DNA of 64,000 bases from contig NC_052017.1 in NCBI RefSeq assembly GCF_015832195.1, positions 9,810,790 to 9,874,789 of the forward strand. Reading direction: 5' to 3'. This DNA is from Motacilla alba alba (Eukaryota; Chordata; Aves; Passeriformes; Motacillidae). Numbering within the stretch: the first letter of the stretch is position 1; each line of letters begins with the position of its first letter. Below the pieces are notes generated by a model that saw nothing but the letters and a program-made list of their open reading frames with translations, made no database searches and was not told where the DNA came from. This document shows, piece by piece, positions 27,417 through 48,170 of this stretch. Position numbers and translations under genes: made by a program.

Positions 27417-29837
27417 GAATCCCCTTTCCTGCATGAAAATGAATTACTAAATGAATAGATAAAGTGCTGGGAGCACGTTCCCCTCCCATTCACGCGTAGG
27501 TAAACCGAGAGGAGCAATAACCAACATTTCATTGCTGTTGGAGGAAAACTAGTACCTCCGACCTCGCTATTGGAGTCAATAGGGCAGTTGTCCACAAGGG
27601 TTTTGTAGCTTTTTTAATCTTTTTTTAACTAGCTTTTCAAATATATTGCACAAATGAATGTTTTATGTATACTCATGCACTAAATATACTGCATTAAACT
27701 AAAACTTTTTTTTCCGTGAAAAATCCTTCTATTTAGAAATAATGAGGTTTTCAAAATTTTGCAGTGTGAATACTGAAGGAAGCCTCTTCTGCTGTTTTAT
27801 TTAACGTCATGGTTTCTGGCTTGAGCATATGGTTTTTCTTGCCAGCAAATATATTTCCGTATGTTTATGAAATTCCACATCTCTTTGCCAGCATATTTCT
27901 TAACAATGGAATATCTGGGAGATACGAATACGTAACTAATACAAACAAAAATTAAGAATCCTGGAATCCTGATTCTGTGGTGAAATTGCAGGACCTCTTG
28001 GGGTCTTCTCAGATTAATTTTTATCAAAATATACATTCAACCAAAACTGATTATTCTTCTTGCTTAATTGGCCCTTTACTGCCACCTGATTTTTTTTTTT
28101 CATTTTCTACATACAGTTAATATCAGTGAAGTACAAAACTCTTCTTTGTCCTGATTTCTCTCAGTCTACAGGCAAATCAAGTACACCAACAATGCAGTAT
28201 CTTTAGTTGTTTACAAAATATCCTAAAGAAAGGGCTCCCAAAGTATACAACCACTGGACTTTGGAAGGGGAAAGATTTGGTGAAACAAGAATGTGTTCTT
28301 TTAGCCAAATTTGGTGGTGTTATGCCATTTTGAGATACACAGAATTTGCCAGTAAAATGAAATGAGGAGAAATGACAAAAGGTCAAGTTACACTGTTAAC
28401 CTGCACAACAAAGGAGGGCAAAGTTCTGAGTTCAAAAATCACTTGTTAAAATTTCATAGGGTGGTTTTTCCCCCTCTAAACTTGCTACCCCTGCAATCCA
28501 ACACTCATGGTGCATCAATTTTAGTGCAGGCAGTCTGGGTTGGGGCTGTCCCAAAATCTCTTGTGTTCATGGGGGCTCTGGTCAGATGAGTTCTGTGCAC
28601 AGCACGGCCGCTCTTCAGCTCAAGGGACTGGAAGCGCCACTTGAGCGTGGCACTCCTTCCACTGCTCCGCTGGAGGAGACCTTGCACACAAGGACTGCAC
28701 TTCCCAGGCACAGGATAATGAAAATCAGACAAATGCCACTTCTGGCAGTCGGTGGGAATTGCTAACTCCACCTTTACAACATGACATTAAAAATAGCTTG
28801 ATCAGATTTTTATCAAGATAATTTATTGAAGAATAGGAGCAGTTTTTGCAGAGATCTGAACCCATTGAAAAGTGACATTTGACATGAAAAGGCATTGGCA
28901 TTGGGAGTTTTATCTGAGATATGACAGCTATTTTGTCCTCTAAGTGTAGAGAAAACCGTGGCATTTCAGATAACAAACATAAACATATAACAGTGGCCAC
29001 TGGCAATTCTACTTGGTTTTAGAACTACAGACTCCTAGAGCAAAATTCTGCCTCCAAATTATATGCATGCTGCTCTCATTTATTTCAGCAAAGCTTGTGC
29101 ACATGTTTCAAAGGTCAGAATTTGGCCGTTGGGGGTGAATTTTCAAGGAAGAGTATATATTAAAGACACCTGTGCATCAGCAGAACCATATCCTTTGTCT
29201 ACTGCAGAACATTTCAGGAATGAGCCTGGTGCTATTGAGCACGGCAAGTGAAACATTTTATATATTTTGAATTGCATTGGGATTGCTTAGCAGAAACATT
29301 TCTTGTAGTAATTGGTTCATGATTTCATTTATTTCTTGTAACTCAACCCTTTGATGCTGAAAAGTTGTCAGTTTTAAGAGAGTAAAGACTGGAAGGGACC
29401 GCCCTTCAGAAAATTATAGTTGAAAATATAATGTCACAATCAAACTAAGGAAGATAGTCCAAGAAAATAGGTATGGTCTGTTGAGGTGCACAAACTTTTG
29501 TTTGCAATCTAATACAGAGAGGTCAACAAATGTTTTACACAAAGGTAGAAAACAAACCCACTTTTCATTGTGGACAGAGCTCATATTTGAAATTGCAACT
29601 AATCAGACAATTGAAAAAATTAAAACTTGGCATTCATATCTATTTGAGTTAGAGTGTATTAAATTGATGAAGATCTTTAAGCACGTAGGTTTTCCCCTGT
29701 TTTTTTAAACATTATACACTTCTTAAAAATGTTTATAATGTCTAATTGCTGCTGGATTTCAAGACATATCAATTTTGTTCTTAGTTCCTGCAGATTTTGA
29801 CAGAATGTCATACCAAAATATTTTGTATTTTTTGTAG

Positions 29838-30029
<192 letters not shown>

Positions 30030-31861
30030 TAGAGGATTGATATTCATTAATAGATTTATGAAGGTGTCCAGATGGTCTGGCCAGGTTATTGGGTAAAGAA
30101 CTGAATATTGAAACGATGGTACATACCTAGAGCATCTGTACAGAGGTACCAAAATGTGGTGCATGTAGCAGACGGCCATTTTTGAAGATGCCAGCAAGTT
30201 TTACTTGCACAGTACCCTGTGCCAGAGTGTGCACCTGAGTGCAGTAAAGTGTGGGAACCTTCAACAAGAGTAAACAATTGCTGTATAAGATGCTACTGTT
30301 GTTACTTAATGTCATTTTAATGAATCATTTTTGTATTTTGATGACTTGCATTCTTAATATTTTATCTGAGTGGTTTTTTACGTTATAAAGCCACAATCAT
30401 GTTACTGATGAGGCTAGTATCAAAAATATGGAGTTAAATCCTGCTTTTCATTTACTGATGTGGATTCTATTGGTGCAAAAAGGGCAATGTGGATTTCACT
30501 CATGGCATCCAAATCTATGTTGCTTTTTCTTTAAAAATGCTATTCTTATGAGTATGGCAGGGAGACAGCAAAAAGCATTTTTTATATACTTTCCAAGAAT
30601 GTTGTATACCTGTCATTAGAAGATTAAACATTCTGGTCAGGATGGTGCTTACTGGTACCTAGCCTTGAATCAGCCAAATACCTGTTGCTGTTGTCATCTC
30701 TGTGTCACCTCCCCAAATGGAGCACTTCACTAGGCTTCCTAGAGAGCCAGGCTCTCTTCCTGTGGAAGGAATAATGCATACAAATGTTTCAGTTCAAATT
30801 GTTGCTACAGAAAGGCATAAAACTGCCACTTCCACTCTGCCTGGGATTGCTGGAGAGAGAGGCACTTCCTTTGCTAAAAGCTTGGATTAGCTGTAGAGCT
30901 GCAGACTGACCTTAGGATGATCTGTGCTGCAAGGAATGTAAGGTTTCAGGCACTTTGTGGGATGGGGAAGCAGTTGTTGAAAACACACGGAGTGTTTTGT
31001 TTCAAAACAGCACTTTTTGACTGCTGTTACCTTAGAGTGAGTTCCACAAAACCTATTGCTGTTGCCTCAGACTGGGAGCTCTCAGGGTTAAGGGAAAGAG
31101 TAAGAAAATCAGGGCTACCTCAAGGAAGCTGAAAGTAATGGAAAAGAAGTAGTGGCAGGGAAAAAACTGTTAAGAATAAAGACATATACTGTATCTTTCC
31201 ATATTGAATTGCTAGCATTTAATTTAGCTACTCAATATTCCCTCAGTTAAAAACAAAAACTATGACCATATATAGGTGATTTACTTTCAGATTTTTAAAT
31301 AAATCTCTTTAATAATTGTTGGGTCTTATTAGAAGTGTTGATTATTCCTATCAATAGTTAAAATTAGGTAAACTGCATCCAGTCTTCACTGTAGTTTGCC
31401 AGGAATTTTAGATGATGCCTGGTGAAGGTAGAGAATGTGGATGGTTTATGCCACCTTGTGTATGAGGTGGTTTCGTAACATCTGTCTTGTACCATGGATG
31501 TCCTCAGAGTGGAAATGCTGAATCATTGCTGGAAATCTGCTCTGATACGTCAGCTTGGAGAACAGTTTGACTTTCATCATGAAGCCTTGAAGTCCTCTAT
31601 GGCAATGATATTAAATAAATGTTTACCTTAAAAAGAAAACCCTGCGAAACTTGAGCCATGTGCTCTCTGCCTATCTTTCTGCATATTGGTTCCTTTTTCG
31701 TTATACAAATATTAAGGAGAGGTTTTGGGTGCTCTTAAATACTTCCTGCCCCAGAGGCCTTTGTCTTGCTTAGTGCCTGCGGTGATGATCAACCTGTTTT
31801 TGTGGATATTGTCATTGTGAATGCCATGGAATCCTTTCTCCCCCTGTGGCAGCAGCTCCTA

Positions 31862-31878
31862 TTTTTTTTTTTTTTTTT
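31862..31878. repeat. T17 homopolymer
   Basis: A run of seventeen T bases within the intron after the PHD exon. No element body in reverse orientation is recognisable next to it. Confidence 0.95.
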
Positions 31879-32254
31879 GGTTGTTAATTCAAATCACTTC
31901 AAGCCCTAATTCTGCAAACTTGGGTTAAGGAGGCTGGCATAGTCCCTGTAAGTGTGGGAGTCAGCATCCTTGTGTCAGTAGTCATCCTTCAGTATTCTGC
32001 TGCTTTCTCCCCACCCTCCTAGGAAATGACTGCTCTAATTTCATTTTAAAAGCAAGAAAGTGGCCTATATTCAAAAAACTAATAATGTGGAGAGAGCCCT
32101 GGGTGATGTCCAGAGGGCATAACAGAGCTTAACCATCTTGCATGAGGGCAGTGGGGGATTTACACTGGGTTATCAGCAGTAAATAAGTATCTTCAAGAAA
32201 AGTGATAGCTGGGACAAAGAGATACATATATTTTCTTATTTAATTCCATAACTG

Positions 32255-32304
32255 GACATGGCACTTTTCACTTGGAGATTTCAAAGCTCTTTACAAAGGT
32301 GAAG
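32255..32304 (+). mobile_element. Possible fragment of an old CR1/L3-type tail
   Basis: The stretch ending in tcaaagctctttacaaaggt resembles a phrase common in ancient amniote CR1/L3-related repeats (atctcaaagcgctttacaaa). It is only about 50 bases, so the assignment is weak. Confidence 0.3.
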
Positions 32305-35300
32305 AAAAAGTATGTTTAAAACATAATATATTGGGAGAAATATTCTAAAACCACTTCATTCTTATGTAAAGATTGCTTCTTTAATGCTGCCAAGGTCAGC
32401 AAGCCTTTGAATTTTTCATTTCACAATTGCTGGTTGTATTAGTTTGATCAACCAGTGCAGTTTTGTCTTGCATATTTGGCTACTCAGAAATATTTTATAA
32501 AGGCCACTGCTAAAGATTTGTTCATAACTTAAAAAGTGTTTTCTTCCCATATCATTTATAACAATCCCTTTCAAACCTTGTTCTGAACTCTGCCTGCTCG
32601 TGGTTTTTCTCCTTTGCATCCATAAACAACAATGTCCAATTTCTCATTTATTTCTTTTTTTAAATTGATGGTACCAGTCTGAGTATTTTTGTACCCTATG
32701 TAACTCTCAGCAGGAGTCAAAAGTCAAACAAAGTTCAATTCAAACCACATTGCACTGATTGAAATTTTTCCCTGACTGTTGACTAATCATTGTCTTAAGT
32801 GAAATAAATTGGCATTATCAGCAAAATTCCTGGTAGACAAGTCACAAGAGAAAAACTTAATATTGAATGAGTTTAGAGATTACATTTTTCACTACTGGAC
32901 TAGTCCATTCCAGACAGGGTTAGTCACCTCTGTCTCTGAAAGATATAGGATAACTGTACATTTATTGCTTCTCTTCAGTCATATAAAACAAGAGCATTAA
33001 TTTTCTTCAGCTGTTATTTTAGTACCTGAAGGCTACAAAAAGTACTGCCAAACTACTAATTTTTGGAGGGGAATAGATATATACAAAATTATGAGTAGGA
33101 GAATTTTGATTATGTTGGTGTAATTGACTATTATTATTTCTTGTCTAAAATTCCAAATTAAAAAAAATTATAAGAAGGCAAAATTAAGCATTTTGATATA
33201 TCATTTGTCACAGAGAAATAATTTTGATTCATGAAACAGAAGGAAAGAATTAGTCATGTGATTTTGCTTGACTAATAAATTTTTTTACAATCATTTGATG
33301 AGATATTGGTCTTCCATGCATGTGCTTTGCAAGGACTTATAGCCAATTTACCTATCATGGTGGGTACTCCAATATTCCTGGGGTTTATCCATAGGGGACC
33401 AAAGGAATCTGTAGAGCTTAAGATATTAAATACTGTGCTGGGAAATATTCTATAGATAGGCTTTTTCTGAGTGCTGGTACTGTACTGAGCATTTCCTAGG
33501 GTACATAAAAATAAACCATTATGCAGTTCACAATCAACTTCAGACAAAATTTGACAAGTGAGAATGACAAGCCGTGGAAAGTTAGAAGTACAGGAAGATG
33601 GAGGTTACTTAAGTGAAGTTTTTCAAGTGCTTAGATCAGGGGGGTTTAGGTACCAGCTGTCAGTCAAGGTGGTGAATGTCAAATACAAGGAGGGAGGAAA
33701 GAATCTGGCTTTGTTGGCTTATTTCATAGTGTTATGGTAGGAGTTTGAGACCTGGATGGGGAAACACATTCTTGAAACAGTATTTGGTGTGATCACACAC
33801 ATCATAGTCATAGGTTGGTGGGTAAAGGGCAGTCCTAGTGTAGGACCAGTTTTAGCAGCACAGAGCTCACACAAAGCTCACCCCTGTGAGATGTTAGTCC
33901 TCACCAGTCCCTCCCATGCACCCCAGAGTAAATCAGGGAGCTGACAGAACTGGGCACTGCATAGGACATACTGAATAAAGTATAAAGGAATTTGTCCACA
34001 GCAGTGAGAAAACGGGGTAACCTCCACCCACCTCCTACCACCTTCTTTGTGCAGATAAAAGCATATTTAATTCATATGATGCTTCATATTCAGAAAGTGT
34101 TTAATGCACCATACATGTAGAAATCAATTTGTGGATTCAGCTGTAACATTTCCAAAAGCAACTGATGCTTTAAAAAGTCTAATTTTACTGCATCTGATCA
34201 TGAAAGAGGCAAATCTCAGGGCATATTATGCTCCTGCGGAAGCTTTTCTGTGTGATGCTTAGGGCACACAGTGCATTGATTGCTCTGAGACCCATTCCAT
34301 GTGCCTGCATACCTTTCTTAATGGTACAGGAAACCTGAGGACCTGAGGGTTGAAAGTTTGAGAGAGGGCAGCAGAGCAGTAAAGCTTTCCATATGTAGCA
34401 TCAAATTCCTCTGGCAATTTAAGCCCTAAAAAAAGTCCAAGGGCCAGTGTGTAAAGCCAGAAGTTTCTGAAGAGCAGTGGTGAGTGTGTGTTAGACTCAT
34501 GCTCATAGTTCCCCTCTACAAATAGAACCCTAGAAACCTGAATTGCTTCTGAAAATGCAGCTGATGCCTCAGAAACATGTATCTGTCATTGAGCAGCCTT
34601 CACATCATCCATCACTGAACTGAAATGCAGCTCTTTGATGTGTGTATACACAGGACAGGTGAGAGAGGAAGGGAAAAATATTCATTAATGGGAGATTATA
34701 GGGAAATGGAAGCGTCTTTAAATGGTGCAAATGTAATTTAAATGCCTATAGCTGGACAGAATGCTGGCACTGACACCTTGCATTTCTTAGAGTTTTCCTG
34801 GGTTTTTTTTCTCTTCAAATGAAAGACTGCAGCAACTGCAGCACAGTGGCCACTGCCACCCTGGGAGTTGAGAGCTAACTCAGAGTGCAGAGGTTTGTCA
34901 TTTCCATCATCCCTGGTGCTACTGCAGGATGGAGTGCTTCTGGGAAGTGCCCCTGGCTTCTCTAGCCTCATGTGGTTTGTAAAGCCTTGCAGTGAAGCCC
35001 TGCAGAATTGCTAAATAAGTCACACCTGCACAGTAGCAATATATTGCTACCCTCTTGAACAGCTAGGCAGTATAATTAATCTGGAATATTGAATATAAAG
35101 AGCAATGTAACCTTCAGGTTCCAGCTTCTAAGAAACAGATGTGCTGCAGAGAGTAAGGCTCATAGAAGGTATTTCCTGCACCCACAAGAAAAGAGTTAGG
35201 CTGCAGGCTTGGCCTTTCACCTACCAAATCTCATTAATCTTCTACATGAGGATTGCTATTGGGAAGGTTATTACTTCACTCCTTCATCCCTGTCTAAACA

Positions 35301-38300
35301 CATAGGCCTGACCAAGTCTTTCAGTTTACCTTGATTCAAAGCAGGAGGTTTGCAGATTTCTCTGTAGCAGGGGTGTGCCTTAGGAATGTCCATGCTGCAG
35401 GTCAACCCCAGCAGGCAGCCAAGCACCACAGGGCTGCACTCCCACGTCTCCTCAACTCCCAACTGAGAAAGAAAACAAAACAAAGGTGGTGCAAGGGCAG
35501 TCACTCCCCATCCTCATGGACAGATCAATGCCCAGTCAGTTCCTGAGTTTAAGATGGCTAAATTCCCCCTAAGCCCTCTCCTCTTCCTTTCTATTGCAGA
35601 GCATGTGGTTACATGGCATGGAATAGCTCTTTGGTTAGTGCAGGTCATCTGCCTTGTTGAGTCTTCTCCCAGCCTCTTGGGTACTCCCCAGTCTATTCAC
35701 TGTGGGGCAGAGTGAGAAACTGCCAAGGCCTTTACCCTGTGCAAGGACTGCTCAGCAGGAGCTGGAACATCCATGTGTTACCAACACTGTTTTGGTCACA
35801 AATCTAAACCACAACACCACACAAGCTGCTGCGAAGACAATTAATTTCATCCCAGCCAGACCTGGTACAGTTCTATATTAAGATAATTTATCTCACAAAT
35901 AGGCTATGTAAAAGTATAAGGATCCTGACATTTTGGGGGCTGGATAGAATCTCAGCAGTCTCCTTGAAACAAACTTGAACAAGGTTTCCAGTGGAGTATT
36001 TTAGTAGATCTGACAGGGAAAAGAAAGTGGATCTTGCCACTAACATTGTTTTTGTTTCCTGAAAGTCAGAAATTAGAGGACCTAATTTTCATTTATATTT
36101 GCTTCTATATTACTCTGCCTACAAAGGGGACCTGAAAGTGGGTATATTATCTTGTGTCAGAGCAATATAAATAGATTTTATGCAAATCACAGTCCCCATC
36201 TAGTATTATCTATTTTCTTGGTTAAAGTGGCTCTAGTTTGATGACTCTGAGAACACTACAAGTCTTCAAAATACAAAGGAGGGTTTTTTTATTAAAAACT
36301 TACACATTTTCCATTATAACTTCCAAAGAATGTGTGAATGCTACCTCCTAAATGGCTAATTATTGTTGAAAAGTGAATGAAGTGCTTGAAATGTAACTGG
36401 CTTTCTACAAAGGGTGAGCAACCTTGCCATAAAAAGACATTTTGCTGGCTCATAGGCTCCAATTCCCTAAATTTATTACCTTTCAAAATTTAGTAGAGGA
36501 ACAAGGAGATCAAGTTTTTCTGAAAATAAATCAGTGTAGTGAACTGAAGGAAAAGTGGAAAAATTAAAGTTTGCCAGAATCGTCAAGTTAATTATATAAT
36601 TTTCATTGGTGCTTAAGATGATATTAATTGCTGACATCAATAACTATACAAAGCCAGCTATCTATCTTTTCTTATGATCTCAAGGATAAGACTGTAAACC
36701 ATCTATCTCAACAGTTTCTTTCAAACTGTCTTGCCCAGCAGGGCATGAAAAATGGTTCACATGAATTCTGAAATACTTTCAAAGGATGATAAATTCCAGA
36801 GGCATGTCAAAAAAAGAGGTGTAGGACTAGTCAGTGCATGTGAGTTTTATTGTGTCCTTATAAGTTTCAGTCTTTTAAAATGCTGTGTCATTAGCAAGCA
36901 CACAGCACTCCAGTGCCTGAAATGACAAAATGACAGCAGTGTTTCATAATGCAGATAATTTAATGCACATTTGGGTTTTCATTTGCAGTGGCAATGGTAG
37001 TTTATGAGAAACTGAGTAGGTGATTGGAATTCCAGCAGAATGCACGTTTCTCCTGGTAGTCAGAGTGAAACATGAATATACAGAATGTGATTCAGATATA
37101 TAGTGCAGGATAAATTCTCTGTCAGTCCAGAGTTTGGAAGGAAGGTCAGGTAGCCATTAATATTATGAAAATAATGCTTAAAGGAACTGTAGGTTTAGAA
37201 ATACCTGGGGCTGGCCCTTCCCACAAGAGAGTTTTTCCCAGTCAGGAGAAAGCTGTAGTATTGTTATGCACCATGCAGTGTCTGAGTAGGTTGGTGACTG
37301 AGCTGGTATTTCAGCACAGTTTTTAATGATTCTAATTGCTGTTAAGCAATCAAATGAGCAGCTTTGCAGGTAGTGCTGTGTACAGTTTTGTTTCAAGAAA
37401 GGTAGTAAGTACAATCCTGAGATGTATAGGTTGCAAGTTTGCTGTCGCACAGGGGAACAGCCTGTGGTTTTCAGTGTCCTCAGTGTCTTGCAGGAGGAAT
37501 ATAAATGGGGGAGACACAATCAAATCCGATCAGCTTTTTTTGTGCTAGTGTGTAATTTTATTCTTGCCAAGTAAATTTGTAAAAGCAGGTGCTCTGTACT
37601 CAGTGTCTGTGAGCCCTATGTCCAGAGTCATATATCAGTAATTCAATTAAAAATAGCACACTTCTAGTGACTGATAATTTTTAAGTCTTTTATTTACATA
37701 TTAGAACATGGATTCATTTTTGTCTTGTGTTTGCTAAGCAACCACCATCTGCACAATTATGTGGATCTTGCTAAAGGCCATCAGATTTTTAGGATGCAAG
37801 TGTAACTGAGCCAGTTTGGTCCACACAGTTTGCGCACAAGTGGTGAAATGAGGCGTGAGAAGGGGAGAACTCAGCCTGGCAGTCAGTGCACAAGGAGGTG
37901 TGAGGAGGAGTGAATGCCTAGCAGGAGATGTGAGCAGTTAGAAACACTTCAGGGTAACAGACCTGGAACCCATGCTGTTGTTTCACTGTGCTTTTGTTTG
38001 GGAGAGCTACTGTAGGTAAAAGCAGGGAGGAGGGAGCACTTTGCAGGCAGCTGTTGTAGCTCTGCAGAGCTGTGCACAGCTGCTGTGAGCTGGGATTGGA
38101 AAGGTGGCTTTGTAAGAGCACATTAGGCATTTGCAGAGACACCCTCTCTCTAGCAGCACATTTTCAGTATGCAGGGTTCCCACTACTCTGGTTATACTTT
38201 GAAGGGTGGGGTAAGTCTCTATAATAGTCTAAGATGAGAGAGAAAAACTCTGGATCCTCAACTGCTAAAAAGTAGTGATCTGTGTTCCAGAATCTGGATT

Positions 38301-38869
38301 AAATTTTGTGAAGGAAGAACCACAAAGCTCCCAGACTGCTATGTTTCTTGAGCAGTAAAAAGTGCTCTGAGTTTCTACTGGCTAGAGCCAATTTGTCTTC
38401 CTCCCAGATGGTGTCACTTTGCTTAGTCAGCACATAGTTTGTAGATGGTACAGGATATTATTTTTTAAATTATTTCTTATTTTACTAAAATTATTAATGC
38501 CTTGCTAATAAAAAGACCATTAAATAAATTTTCAGCTGCTCCCTAAAATGACTTTCTTCGTTGCTTTATTCTAATTAGGCCCTTTTTTATGAGAGGTTTT
38601 GACAAACTATTATGGATACAAGTGGAAATAAAACTTGCAATTTTTCTGTAGCTAAAGTTCTCAGCCCAGACATAATTCAAAGTAACAGATATGGTGGTAG
38701 TGGCATGTTAGTGTTACTAATTTCTCAGAAAAGGTTTTCCCTAAGAAATAGTGTTTTATGTGATTCAAAGTTACCTTTTCAAATCAAGTGTTAATGCAGA
38801 GGAAATGTTTATTGTCTGATTTTGAAGTCCAGTTTAAAACGCTAATATGATGGTGTTTTTCTTTGGCAG

Positions 38870-38947
38870 AGTATCAAGAAGAAGAACACAAGTAAACAAG
38901 AGATGAGCACGTACCTGCGCTTCATCGTGTCCCGGATGAAGGAGCGG
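38870..38947 (+). CDS. ZMYND11: ZMYND11 exon: linker to bromodomain
   Basis: The exon has 78 nt, 26 codons (residues 147-172), reading SIKKKNTSKQEMSTYLRFIV then SRMKER, phase 0 at both ends. The acceptor is ctttggcag and the donor gtgagt. It encodes the basic linker after the PHD finger and the start of the first bromodomain helix (family alignment). The next exon follows after a 385-nt intron. Translation through the donor gives a longer open stretch to 39286, but that is intron read-through. Confidence 0.95.
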
Positions 38948-42073
<3,126 letters not shown>

Positions 42074-42129
42074 CGGACAGTGAACAAGCTGATATAGCAA
42101 GGATGCTTTACAAAGACACCTGCCATGAA
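42074..42129 (+). CDS. ZMYND11: ZMYND11 exon: bromodomain, last helix
   Basis: The exon has 56 nt. It starts with two bases completing alanine 233, then encodes residues 234-251 (DSEQADIARMLYKDTCHE), ending in phase 0. The acceptor is aattcatag and the donor gtaagt. It encodes the final bromodomain helix. E251, the last residue, belongs to the pocket reported to recognise serine 31 of histone H3.3. At 56 nt it is the smallest exon of the set. The intron that follows contains a candidate poison exon. Confidence 0.95.
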
Positions 42130-42297
42130 GTAAGTACTACCAAGTAACCAAAATGTAACCAAGAATCTTCATTTTCATTTCAAAACCTAAGAAATTATTC
42201 TTCATATTACAAGATAAAAAGCATGTGAAATTGAATTATAAATTTCCTCCAGACAGTCTAGCAGCTGATTCAAAGTTCCTTTTACTTTTTCTTTAGG

Positions 42298-42377
42298 TTT
42301 TTTTTTTGTTGGTTGGGTTTTGTTTGTGGGGTTTTGTTGGTTGGTTTTTTGGTTTGTTTGTTTTTTGTTTTTTTTTG
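42298..42377 (+). repeat. T/G-rich low-complexity tract
   Basis: About 80 bases are almost entirely T and G (repeats of ggttttg and tttg), ending in a long T run and gcag. In RNA this is a U/G-rich stretch of the kind bound by CELF, TDP-43 or U2AF-type proteins. Binding is an inference from composition only. Confidence 0.8.
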
Positions 42378-42380
42378 CAG

Positions 42381-42468
42381 ATAGATGATAATTTTAAAAA
42401 CACTGGTTCAAATTTTAGTTTTGGAAATAATTGAGCAATACAGATTTCAACTAGAAATAATTGCTTGA
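42381..42468 (+). other. Candidate poison exon (unconfirmed)
   Basis: The 88-nt segment lies between a strong cryptic acceptor (T-rich tract then gcag, AG at 42379-42380) and a perfect gtaagt donor at 42469-42474. Spliced after the preceding phase-0 exon it would add 17 codons and then a TGA at 42432-42434, and 88 nt also shifts the frame. Inclusion would truncate ZMYND11 after the bromodomain or trigger nonsense-mediated decay. The donor lies inside a 10-bp perfect inverted repeat at 42468-42491. No transcript evidence is available. Confidence 0.3.
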
Positions 42469-42491
42469 GTAAGTTATTATTATAACTTACT
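42468..42491. repeat. Short palindrome covering a potential splice donor
   Basis: The arms AGTAAGTTAT (42468-42477) and ATAACTTACT (42482-42491) are perfect reverse complements around a 4-nt loop. In RNA they would form a 10-bp hairpin that hides the gtaagt at 42469-42474. Confidence 0.85.
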
Positions 42492-42892
42492 AATATAAAT
42501 TGAATCTGAAGTGAGATTCCTACTGAATTCTGTAATTGTCATCAAAACATTTCTCCATATTCAGGGGAGACCAAAAAATACAACTGAGGAGCTGGCACAG
42601 TTTCTCCTTTTGTACAGTTGAATTACTTCTTTCACAATGTACTTTAAATATTTGATGAATTGTAAGAACTGTTCTTTGCATTTCATCTATAATAGATCAT
42701 TAATATGTCAGTTAGTTTTGTCCCTTTGCCTGGGTTTTCTGAAACATGAATAATGTTTCTTCAGGTTGTCTTTCAGCCTCTCACAGCCCACCTCAGTTTC
42801 ATACATTTAGTTTGCATGGACAGAAGTAACTCCACCAAATTAGCAAGTAGGGCTGAAAAATTTTACTGCTTAAGGGAGAGGGATGCTACTGA

Positions 42893-47592
<4,700 letters not shown>

Positions 47593-47661
47593 CTGAAGGT
47601 TACTCAGGAACCACGAGCAAAGAAAGGACGACGTAACCAGAGTATGGAACTCAAGAAAGAA
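47593..47661 (+). CDS. ZMYND11: ZMYND11 exon: basic linker
   Basis: The exon has 69 nt, 23 codons (residues 387-409), reading LKVTQEPRAKKGRRNQSMEL then KKE, phase 0 at both ends. The acceptor is gttcacag and the donor gtgagt. It encodes a basic linker, with RAKKGRR a plausible nuclear-localisation signal. Compared with the human SVEPKKE, this protein reads SMELKKE, one of the few visible differences. Being a multiple of three, the exon could be skipped without changing the frame. Confidence 0.95.
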
Positions 47662-47999
47662 GTGAGTAACCTCAATTACTGTGTTCGTAGAGATAGCAAA
47701 GTACAAAAAGTCTGAAATTTTAAGAGGCACTCCTTCAATTTCAGTCACCTTTTAGGGATGTTACAGCATTAGCCCTGGAAGTTGCAGCCCCCCAGCGTGG
47801 TGCTCCTTGCTCACAAGTGTAATTGTGCCTCCCACATGCAAGTAACGTGTGTCATCATGGGAACATCCTACTATAACGCGAATAAAGCAAGCCAGCTGAC
47901 AGCATTTATTTTTTAATAACAAATTCAGGATATCAGTAAGCCCATAAACAGCAGAAATTAGGCATTGCAGTCGAGATTATTAAGTTTATGGACTACCTT

Positions 48000-48170
48000 A
48001 CGCACTTTGCGGGCTTCCCTGCGCGCCCCGCTGGCGGAGCCGGGAGCCGCGGGCTGCGTTATCGCGCGTGTACACAAGGGGGCGCTTCCAGAGAGAGCCG
48101 TAAATCTCCCGAGCCGCCAGGGCCTTGGCCCGGCCTCCTTCCAGCTGCCGAGGAACGCCGAGAAACATTT
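48000..48170. promoter_or_regulatory. Small intronic CpG cluster
   Basis: About 21 CpG dinucleotides occur in 170 bases, flanked by CpG-poor intron. It is shorter than classical CpG islands but far above local background. It includes the CTCF-like motif at 48070-48089. Overlapping open frames on both strands (47958-48445) seem to be by-products of the GC-rich composition. Confidence 0.6.
48070..48089 (+). promoter_or_regulatory. CTCF-like binding motif
   Basis: The sequence gtacacaagggggcgcttcc fits the vertebrate CTCF consensus, whose core is CCANNAGGGGGCGC. The AGGGGGCGCT core is intact, and the left half (ACACA) differs at tolerated positions. CTCF sites anchor chromatin loops and can slow polymerase to affect exon inclusion. 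Occupancy cannot be judged from sequence. Confidence 0.55.

Noticed and set aside
27187..27595. Overlapping Pro/Arg/Ala-rich frames on both strands
   Set aside because: They coincide with the CpG island. GC-rich sequence lacks stops by chance, and no frame shows a domain.
29386..29401. GACTGGAAGGGACC, which resembles a phrase in avian CR1 elements
   Set aside because: Only about 14 bases match, and the flanks do not continue the CR1 consensus.
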